DNA from: Acidobacteriota bacterium
GTDB lineage: Bacteria; Acidobacteriota; UBA890
Assembly (NCBI GenBank): GCA_022563115.1
Contig: JADFNY010000062.1
Coordinates: forward strand, 1-12,680
Direction of reading: 5' to 3'
DNA length: 12,680 nucleotides
Shown: positions 7,006 through 12,680 of the stretch, piece by piece
Layout: every line of letters begins with the position of its first letter
How positions within the stretch are numbered: position 1 is the stretch's first letter
Translations under genes and position numbers: made by a program
The notes under the pieces: generated by a model
What the model was told of the DNA's origin: nothing
Databases searched by the model: none
What the model saw: only the letters and a program-made list of their open reading frames with translations

Positions 7006-7095
7006 CGCCGTTCGCGTGCGCAGGAGGGGAAAAAGGGGCAGCGTGATGGTCTGGAACAGCCACCGATAGACAATCACCGTACAAAATACGGCTCG

Positions 7096-7124
7096 ATGCT
7101 ACCGGAGCGCCTGCGAACCGACAA
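7096..7124 (-). promoter_or_regulatory. Candidate sigma-70-type promoter for the cohesin-dockerin operon
   Basis: On the minus strand TTGTCG (7124-7119) and TAGCAT (7101-7096) are separated by exactly 17 bp, with 4/6 matches to each consensus hexamer. Initiation near 7089 would give a leader of about 83 nt before ATG 7005. The gap between the LPG-synthase-like gene and the cohesin gene (227 bp to ATG 7005) leaves room for its own promoter. The match is moderate and unproven. Confidence 0.38.
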
Positions 7125-7232
7125 CCCGGCACATCGAAGACGGGACCACGTAGCTGTCGATCTGCATGACGAAGCCTTCGAACGGCTAGATGACCCCCTG
7201 GAAGGCGACCCGGTACAGGCTCGCTACCGCGA

Positions 7233-8195
7233 CTACGATGATCGTGCAGACGCCGTGCCCGCTGCCGGTCGGTCACGCCAGTAGAGGGCGGCTCCGATCA
7301 CCCAGAGGACCAGGGTCAGGCCGAACATCAGCAGGCTGAGGCTGAATGCCATCGATTCGCTCATCCCGACGCGGCTGAAGAAGTACACGAACGCCCCCTC
7401 CCGAACCCCGAGGCCCGCCAGGCTGATCGGAATCAGCGAGATCAGGATGGTGACCGGGACGAGCACCAAGTAGTGCAGAAACGGGACCCCGGCGCCGAGG
7501 GCCAGGGCAGCGTAGTAGATCGTCACGATGCGGAGGAACTGCACGACCATTGACAGGAACATCGCCACCAGCAGGGCCCCAGGGGATTTCCGATAGGCGT
7601 GCAGGGCACCGTGGAGCTTGCCGAGTATCGCCGCGACGCGGCGCAGCCCGATGGCCTCGAGCACCGCCGTCGCCCAACGGCGCGGGCGCTCCGTAAAACC
7701 GACGAAGAGGGCTCCGGCGCCGGCGGCAACCAGAAACCAGGCGAGAAGCAGCGCTTCCGGCGGCAGCTCCGACGGCACCAGATAGATGCCGGCGACGGCA
7801 AACAGCCCCAGCCCCAGCAGGCTGATGAAGCGGAGCACCAACATCGACCCGACCGCGTCGTAGCCATCGACGTAGCGCGCCAGGTAGTAGGCGCGCAGCA
7901 CGTCGGGCCCGGTGCTCGACGGCAGCCAGGTGCCGATAAAGGAGCTCATGTAGTAGATGTTGATGAGCTCGAGCATCGGCACTTTCAAGCGGCGCGCCGC
8001 CAGCAGGATCCCCCAGGTGACGGCGGTGATGGTCTGCTCGATGAGCATCAACAGCGTCGAGAGGACGAGCCAGCCCGAGTGGGCGTGACGAATGAGCTGA
8101 AAGACGTCGCTGAGATCCTGGGTCCACACCAGGATCGCCAGGAGCGCGATGCTGACCAGCAGCTTCCAGCCGCGAGAGAACCATTGCTGCCGCAT
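7233..8195 (-). CDS. LPG-synthase transmembrane family protein (flippase-like)
   Basis: This is a 320-residue inner-membrane protein of the lysylphosphatidylglycerol synthase TM / UPF0104 family, with about eight hydrophobic helices. Family signatures visible are FIGTWLPSSTGPDVLRAYYL (residues 86-105, the P-x-x-G-x-D-x-x-R motif) and LIPISLAGLGVREG (254-267, the GLG-x-R-E motif). It lacks the soluble aminoacyltransferase domain of full-length MprF, so it is the stand-alone membrane part. Stand-alone members are often found beside glycosyltransferase genes and are suspected of moving lipid intermediates; that role is inference here. It is the first gene of the minus-strand series, divergent from the plus-strand GT-C gene with a 135-bp gap. 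ATG 8195 is preferred because the hydrophobic segment begins soon after. The Shine-Dalgarno site is weak. Confidence 0.88.
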   Translation of the reverse strand: MRQQWFSRGWKLLVSIALLAILVWTQDLSDVFQLIRHAHSGWLVLSTLLMLIEQTITAVTWGILLAARRLKVPMLELINIYYMSSFIGTWLPSSTGPDVLRAYYLARYVDGYDAVGSMLVLRFISLLGLGLFAVAGIYLVPSELPPEALLLAWFLVAAGAGALFVGFTERPRRWATAVLEAIGLRRVAAILGKLHGALHAYRKSPGALLVAMFLSMVVQFLRIVTIYYAALALGAGVPFLHYLVLVPVTILISLIPISLAGLGVREGAFVYFFSRVGMSESMAFSLSLLMFGLTLVLWVIGAALYWRDRPAAGTASARSS

Positions 8196-8203
8196 GATCG
8201 AGC

Positions 8204-8232
8204 AACCTAACGTCGGAACCCGGAGGGCGCAA
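8204..8232 (-). promoter_or_regulatory. Possible promoter for the LPG-synthase-like gene
   Basis: Minus-strand TTGCGC (8232-8227) and TAGGTT (8209-8204) are separated by 17 bp and lie just upstream of ATG 8195. The -35 box fits moderately and the -10 box weakly. If used, the transcript would begin only a few bases before the start codon. Confidence 0.28.
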
Positions 8233-8315
8233 TCACGAGGCGGGCGCGGCGGGCTGGGCTTCGGGGCCGGGCAGTGTACGTGGGAGCGTCGTCAGAGCCC
8301 GCCGCATCGCGCTTC

Positions 8316-8324
8316 TGGTATGCT
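8316..8324 (+). promoter_or_regulatory. Extended -10 for the plus-strand GT-C gene
   Basis: TGGTATGCT has the TGn extension and a 4/6 match to TATAAT. Its hexamer ends at 8324 and the GTG start codon is at 8331, so transcription would start on or next to the start codon and the mRNA would be leaderless. No Shine-Dalgarno site is visible before GTG 8331, which is consistent with this. No -35 hexamer is evident. Confidence 0.42.
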
Positions 8325-8330
8325 GCGCCC

Positions 8331-10130
8331 GTGACCCCGAAGCTACCGATTCTGGTGCTGGCCGTTGCCGCGATGACGCTCATCGGCCTCGCGGTAACCA
8401 TGCCCGTGTCGATGCACAAGGGCGCCTTCTTCAGCGACGAGGCGACCTACTACGCGATGGCCTACAGCCTCGCGTTCGACGGCGACATCCGCTACCAGGA
8501 GCACGATCTCGAGCGCGTCTACGACCGCGGCTACACCGCCGGCCCGAGCGGCATGTTCCTGCGCTATCAGGCCGAAACCGGGCGCATGTACTTCGCCAAG
8601 GCGTTTGCCTACTCGCTCGTCGCCGCCCCGCTGGTGAGGGTGTTCGGTGACAACGGCTTCTACCTACTCCACGCCCTGCTGCTGAGCGGCGTGCTGTTCG
8701 CCGGCTACGCCTACCTCGCCCGCACGCTGCAGCCCGGCCTGGCAACCATCTACGTGCTGTCGTACTTTGCCGGCTCGATCACCCTGCTGTACTACTTCTG
8801 GATCACGCCGGCGATCTTCAACCTGTCCCTCGGCTTTTTCGCGACCTTCCTGTGGCTGTACAAGGAGCGGCCGCCGGGCTGGCCTCAGGACGCTTCCTGG
8901 CAACCGTCCGGCTGGCTAGCGGGTGGCTGGACCGACTACGCCGCCGCGATTCTCTACGGGGTGGCAGCCTACTCGAAGCCGCCGAGCGTCATCTTGCTGG
9001 CCCCCATGCTGGCTTGGATGCTGCTGCAGAAGCGCTTCAAGCGCGCCGTCGCCGTCGGTCTTCTCGCCGCCGCGGTGATCGTCGGGTTGTTCGCCATCAC
9101 CCACGTGACCACCGGCGACTGGAATTACATGGGCGGCGACCGCCGCAGCTTCACGGGTCCCTACCCGTTCCAATACCGCAATCAGCCATTCCACACGATC
9201 GGCACGCCGATGGTCACCGACGTGAGCGAGTACAAGAACCGCTTCCCGCGCCTCGACCATCTGGCCGCCGACCTGACCGCCTACGTCTGGGTCGGCCGCA
9301 ACGCCGGCGTGTTGATCTATATGCTGCCTGCCGTGCTCGCCGTGCTGGCCTACTTCGTATCGCGGCACCGGCGGTGGTTGAGCCCATATTCGTTGCTGAT
9401 TGCCGGCACCGCCGCCAACGCCTTCGCCTACATGACGATCATTCAGGTCAACTGGATCGGTGGCGGCGGTACGATCGGCTCGCGCTATTTCATCGGCTTC
9501 TACTACGCGCCGTTCTTTGTCATTCCGGTCGGCGCCGGCCTGCTCGCCCCGATCACAGCCTTCGTCGTCTGGACGCTGTTTCTGTCGCAGATCGTGCTCG
9601 ATCCCTGGGGCTCATCGTTGGACCCCGGAAGGCACACCAAGGCGTTCCCGTTCACGCTGCTGCCGCCCGAGATGGGTATGCTCAACGACCTGCCGTTCAA
9701 CACGAACCCGCTGGCGCGCCGCGTCGTGCTGCGTGAGAGCGATATCTTCGACATCTACTTTCCCGACGACAACACCTATCTGCAGGAAGCGGCCCGGCCC
9801 GGCTTCTGGGTCAAGAGCCGCGGCCGCGCCGAGGTGATCTTGCGCTCCCCGCAGCCGGTCACGACGCTGGTGCTGGAGCTGACCAACGGTCCGGTCGCCA
9901 ACCGGATCCTCGCCTCGATCGACGGCCAGGCCGAGCGCGTCTCGCTCGGAGCCGGCAGCAACACCATCGTCCGCCTGCACCCGACAACGCGCTTCAAGTA
10001 CGGCGACGAATACGTTTACCGGTTCGTCGTCGACTCACGCAGCGGCGGCGTCCCGATGATGCACTCCGATACCAACGAGGACTATCGCCACCTCGGCGTT
10101 TTCGTCTCGCCGAGCATCGAGTACGACTAG
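8331..10130 (+). CDS. GT-C-type membrane glycosyltransferase (GT39-like)
   Basis: From GTG 8331 the protein has 599 residues. The first hydrophobic helix is at about 5-24. It is followed by a short outer loop with FFSDEATYY, in which D36-E37 sit where GT-C enzymes of the GT39/ArnT type keep catalytic acids after helix 1. About ten further hydrophobic segments follow to near residue 440. A long outer loop (about 260-320) contains GGDRRSF and FHTIGTPMVTDV. Residues about 485-599 form a beta-rich soluble tail that looks like a sandwich domain, perhaps for binding an acceptor (inference). Members use polyprenyl-phosphate sugars at the periplasmic face. Donor and acceptor are unknown. The frame extends to GTG 8274, but that adds 19 residues ahead of the helix and lies upstream of the promoter-like TGGTATGCT, so 8331 is better. 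It is divergent from the minus-strand cluster and shows no similarity by eye to the GT-C-like protein there. Confidence 0.78.
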   Translation: MTPKLPILVLAVAAMTLIGLAVTMPVSMHKGAFFSDEATYYAMAYSLAFDGDIRYQEHDLERVYDRGYTAGPSGMFLRYQAETGRMYFAKAFAYSLVAAPLVRVFGDNGFYLLHALLLSGVLFAGYAYLARTLQPGLATIYVLSYFAGSITLLYYFWITPAIFNLSLGFFATFLWLYKERPPGWPQDASWQPSGWLAGGWTDYAAAILYGVAAYSKPPSVILLAPMLAWMLLQKRFKRAVAVGLLAAAVIVGLFAITHVTTGDWNYMGGDRRSFTGPYPFQYRNQPFHTIGTPMVTDVSEYKNRFPRLDHLAADLTAYVWVGRNAGVLIYMLPAVLAVLAYFVSRHRRWLSPYSLLIAGTAANAFAYMTIIQVNWIGGGGTIGSRYFIGFYYAPFFVIPVGAGLLAPITAFVVWTLFLSQIVLDPWGSSLDPGRHTKAFPFTLLPPEMGMLNDLPFNTNPLARRVVLRESDIFDIYFPDDNTYLQEAARPGFWVKSRGRAEVILRSPQPVTTLVLELTNGPVANRILASIDGQAERVSLGAGSNTIVRLHPTTRFKYGDEYVYRFVVDSRSGGVPMMHSDTNEDYRHLGVFVSPSIEYD

Positions 10131-10217
10131 CCCGGGCGTTGTCAGTAGCTTCCGGAAGAAACGCCTAGCAGCACGGGCATCTCACCGTCGCTGGACCAAG
10201 AACTCAGACAGAACCGA

Positions 10218-10226
10218 TGATACAAT
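10218..10226 (+). promoter_or_regulatory. Candidate extended -10 promoter upstream of RNase R
   Basis: TGATACAAT has the TGn extension and a 5/6 match to TATAAT. Transcription would start near 10233, giving a leader of about 230 nt before the RNase R start at 10466. No -35 hexamer is seen at normal spacing. It is the best single promoter match in the gap. Confidence 0.42.
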
Positions 10227-10366
10227 CAGACAGCGTGGCGCGGTGCTTTGTTGGCGCCACCGGGTGTGATAGTGTTGTGCCAAAGTTCACATTCGCGGAA
10301 GGCCGTTCGGCGTACCGCTCTTCGGCATAAAGCCGCCGCCTTGACAGGCATCATCAAGCGTTGGGC

Positions 10367-10403
10367 GACAATCGATTCTCGCAATCCACTGGCTCCGATT
10401 GTC
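10367..10403. repeat. 8-bp inverted repeat in the RNase R leader
   Basis: GACAATCG (10367-10374) and CGATTGTC (10396-10403) are exact inverse complements separated by 21 bases. It could be an operator or an mRNA stem about 65 bp before the RNase R start. Short repeats of this size can arise by chance. Confidence 0.35.
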
Positions 10404-10465
10404 ACAGCAACGCACCGGCTCCGACTAGCGGCCGCCAGGCCCACGTTCCACCGACTACTATCTAG

Positions 10466-12680
10466 ATGACAGAAGAAGCATCGAACACCCAAGAACGAGA
10501 CACATCTGCATTCGATCCCTCACAACCCGAAAGCCTGGTCGCGTTCCTCGAGAAGGAGCCTCGACCGCTTGATCTCGACGCTCTTGTCGCCGGCGTAAGC
10601 GCTGACAAGAAGCAGCGCAAGGCCCTCGAAAAGGCCCTGGGCGCGCTCGTTGAAGCGGGCAGCCTGATCGAGACGCGGGACGGCTGCTACGGCATTCCCG
10701 CCAAGATGAACCTGGTCGTCGGCAAGCTGACCTGCCACGAAAAAGGCTTCGGGTTCGTCGTGCCGCGAGATTCGTCTCAGGGCGACCTCTACATCCCGCA
10801 CCGCAAGCTCGGCAACGCCCTGCACGGCGATGTCGTCGTCGCCCGGCGCGAGGCGGAGCGGCGCGGCAAGACCGAGGGGCGGATCATCCGTGTGCTGCAG
10901 CGCGCCCGCACCCAGGTGGTCGGCAAGTTCGAGCGCGGTCCGCGCTTCGGCTACGTCGTGCCGCTCGATGCCCGCATCCGCTACCAGGTCTTCATCTCCG
11001 AGGCCGAATCCGACGGCGCAAAACCCGGCCAGTTGGTGTGCGCCGAGATTACCTCCTACCCGGAGGACCATGGCCGCCGTAACCCCGAGGGAAAGATCAT
11101 CGAGGTCCTGGGCGATCCCGACGATCCGCGGATCGACCTTGACGTCATTATCCGGGAATTCAACCTGCCGCACGCATTTCCGGACGAGGTGATCGCCGAG
11201 GCCGAGAAGATCGCCACCGAGGTCAGCGAAGCCGACATCGAGGGTCGTACGGACTTCCGCGATGTTGCGGTGGTGACGATCGACGGCGAGAACGCCAAGG
11301 ACTTCGACGACGCCGTCCACGTCGAGAAGCTACCCAACGGCAACTTCAAGCTCACCGTCCACATCGCCGACGTCGCGTCCTACGTGCCGGTAGGTTCGGC
11401 GATCGACAGGGAGGCGCAATTGCGCGCCACGTCGGTCTACTTCCCGGATCGGGTCGTGCCGATGTTGCCGGAGGGACTTTCGAACGAGATCTGCTCGCTC
11501 AAGCCGGGCGTCGATCGCCTCGTGCAGTCGGTCGAGGTCGAGATCAACGCCGAGGGGCGGACCGTCAACTACGAGTTCCACGACGGCGTGATCCGCTCGG
11601 CGGCGCGCATGACGTACAAAGACGTTGCCGCCATCCTCGACGGATCCGCTGACGAGCTCAACGACAAGTACGCCGATCACGTCGAGCACTTCCGGCTGAT
11701 GTCCGAGCTGTGTGGTGTGCTGCGTGTTCACCGCGGGCGGCGTGGCAGCATCGATTTCGACCTGCCGGAGCCGGAGCTGCTGATCAATATGCGCGGCGAG
11801 GTCGAGGACATCTTCAAGTCCGAGCGCAACCAGGCCCACCGGCTCATCGAAGAGTTCATGATCCGGGCCAACGAGGTGGTCGCCTCCCACTTCGCCTGGG
11901 AAGACGTACCCGCGCTCTACCGCACCCACGAGGGCCCGGACGCCGAGAAGGTCGAGAAGTTTCGCGACTTCATCCGTGGGCTGGGCCTGCGGCTCGGCGG
12001 CCGCGGGCAGCCGAAGTCGAAGGATTTCCAGCGCCTCGTCGAGCACCTCGAGGGGCAGCCCGGTGAACGCGTCATCATCTACTTGATGCTGCGGACGATG
12101 AAGCAGGCACGCTACCAGCCCGAAAATATCGGTCACTTCGGGCTGGCGTCGGAACGCTACACGCATTTCACGTCGCCGATTCGTCGCTATCCGGATCTGG
12201 TGATACATCGGCTGCTGAAGGCCGATCTCGGCAGCGCCAAGCAGCAGGAATTCGACGTCGAGGGGCTGCAGGGCGACCTGCAACGCATTGGTGCCGATTG
12301 CTCCGAGCGTGAGCGCACCGCCGAGGAGGCCGAGCGCCGTTACGTCGACTGGAAGATGGTGCAGTTCATGGCCGACAAGGTGGGCGACACCTTCGACGCC
12401 TTCGTCACCGGTGTGCATGCGTACGGCTTTTTCGTCGAGCTCGACCGCTTCTTCGTCGAGGGCCTGGTGCATGTCTCGTCGCTCGACGACGACTACTACA
12501 CATTCGACGAGCGTCGGCACACGTTGAAGGGCGAGAACAAGGGCCGCGCCATCACCCTCGGTAACCGCGTGAAAGTGCAGCTCGCCAAGGTCGACAAGGG
12601 ACGCCGGCGCCTCGACTTCGCCCTCGAGGAGGGCCCCCTGGAGACGGGTATCAAGCCGCTCGAGGCCGTGAAGGACGAGG
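10466..12680 (+). CDS. rnr: Ribonuclease R (3' end beyond window)
   Basis: This is a processive 3'-to-5' exoribonuclease of the RNB family that degrades structured RNA in the cytoplasm. The frame is open for 738 codons from ATG 10466 and runs off the window, so the C-terminal tail is missing. The order is complete for RNase R: a winged-helix region (about 20-72), a first cold-shock-like OB domain (GKLTCHEKGFGFVVP, about 78-135), a second one (GKFERGPRFGYVVP, about 152-225), the RNB catalytic domain (about 255-590), and an S1 domain (about 640-722, GFFVEL and LVHVSSL). Catalytic acids D273, D279, D281 and D282 are all present in TIDGENAKDFDDA. The non-catalytic D in the usual GED is N here. 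HFTSPIRRYPDL (567-578) holds the conserved arginines that contact RNA. No Shine-Dalgarno site precedes the ATG. A TACTAT four bases upstream hints at leaderless expression but is weak. Confidence 0.96.
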   Translation, partial: MTEEASNTQERDTSAFDPSQPESLVAFLEKEPRPLDLDALVAGVSADKKQRKALEKALGALVEAGSLIETRDGCYGIPAKMNLVVGKLTCHEKGFGFVVPRDSSQGDLYIPHRKLGNALHGDVVVARREAERRGKTEGRIIRVLQRARTQVVGKFERGPRFGYVVPLDARIRYQVFISEAESDGAKPGQLVCAEITSYPEDHGRRNPEGKIIEVLGDPDDPRIDLDVIIREFNLPHAFPDEVIAEAEKIATEVSEADIEGRTDFRDVAVVTIDGENAKDFDDAVHVEKLPNGNFKLTVHIADVASYVPVGSAIDREAQLRATSVYFPDRVVPMLPEGLSNEICSLKPGVDRLVQSVEVEINAEGRTVNYEFHDGVIRSAARMTYKDVAAILDGSADELNDKYADHVEHFRLMSELCGVLRVHRGRRGSIDFDLPEPELLINMRGEVEDIFKSERNQAHRLIEEFMIRANEVVASHFAWEDVPALYRTHEGPDAEKVEKFRDFIRGLGLRLGGRGQPKSKDFQRLVEHLEGQPGERVIIYLMLRTMKQARYQPENIGHFGLASERYTHFTSPIRRYPDLVIHRLLKADLGSAKQQEFDVEGLQGDLQRIGADCSERERTAEEAERRYVDWKMVQFMADKVGDTFDAFVTGVHAYGFFVELDRFFVEGLVHVSSLDDDYYTFDERRHTLKGENKGRAITLGNRVKVQLAKVDKGRRRLDFALEEGPLETGIKPLEAVKDE

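Larger units (their letters stand above)
10131..10465. other. Intergenic gap with dyad symmetry, upstream of RNase R
   Basis: This 335-bp gap shows no convincing gene; short open frames on both strands lack recognisable domains or ribosome sites. It holds a stem GGCGTT/AACGCC (10135-10140 with 10160-10165) around the 10-bp palindrome CTTCCGGAAG (10149-10158), without a T tract. It also holds a TGATACAAT extended -10 (10218-10226) and an inverted repeat GACAATCG/CGATTGTC (10367-10374 and 10396-10403). A TTGACA at 10341 has no -10 partner at normal spacing. A 5' untranslated leader of RNase R is the simplest explanation. Confidence 0.5.

Noticed and set aside
10226..10492. 88-residue minus-strand frame upstream of RNase R
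   Set aside because: It has no domain and no ribosome site, overlaps the RNase R start, and is only moderately long for GC-rich DNA.
10520..12520. Two long minus-strand frames (266 and 396 residues)
   Set aside because: They are antisense shadows of the RNase R gene, rich in Val/Asp/Leu repeats typical of reverse reading of a GC-rich gene.
10466..12680. Inactive RNase R because of GEN in place of GED
   Set aside because: The changed residue is not one of the four metal-binding acids; all four (D273, D279, D281, D282) are present.

Overview
The window is GC-rich chromosomal DNA from a bacterium that is probably Gram-negative. It has lipobox and Sec-type signal peptides, a complete RNase R reading frame up to the window edge, and densely packed genes. 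I cannot fix the phylum from sequence alone. A deep-branching lineage such as Acidobacteriota, Myxococcota/Desulfobacterota or a related candidate phylum would fit (inference). I see no phage genes, transposase, CRISPR array or rRNA.

Layout. Positions 8195 down to 23 are all on the minus strand. In transcription order they hold a flippase-like LPG-synthase transmembrane protein (8195-7233), a secreted single-cohesin protein (7005-6367), a secreted beta-propeller/SGNH-hydrolase/dockerin fusion (6370-4325), a large GT-C-like polytopic membrane protein (4325-2649), a lipoprotein with a DUF4382-like C-terminus (2354-1227), a class I SAM methyltransferase (1154-369), and tRNA-Leu(CAG) (165-82) with its own extended -10 promoter and a rho-independent terminator. 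The plus strand starts at a divergent promoter region (8196-8330). It carries a second, unrelated GT-C-like membrane glycosyltransferase (8331-10130), a 335-bp non-coding gap with some dyad symmetry, and RNase R (10466 to the window edge).

The most interesting part is the core minus-strand cluster. The cohesin gene and the dockerin gene overlap by ATGA, and the dockerin gene and the GT-C gene overlap by TAGTG, so the three are probably translationally coupled. A secreted cohesin and a secreted dockerin-bearing SGNH hydrolase made together look like a self-contained, non-cellulosomal cohesin-dockerin pair. The pair sits among membrane proteins typical of glycan or glycolipid assembly, namely GT-C proteins, an LPG-synthase-TM flippase-like protein and a methyltransferase. 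My working hypothesis is a surface-glycan module in which an acyl-esterase-like enzyme is docked onto a cohesin partner. The SGNH domain keeps Ser, Asp and His but has Ile where block III normally has the oxyanion-hole Asn, so its chemistry is in doubt.

The RNase R and tRNA genes are housekeeping and probably unrelated to the cluster. Family assignments come from motifs I can read. Substrates and partners are inference.
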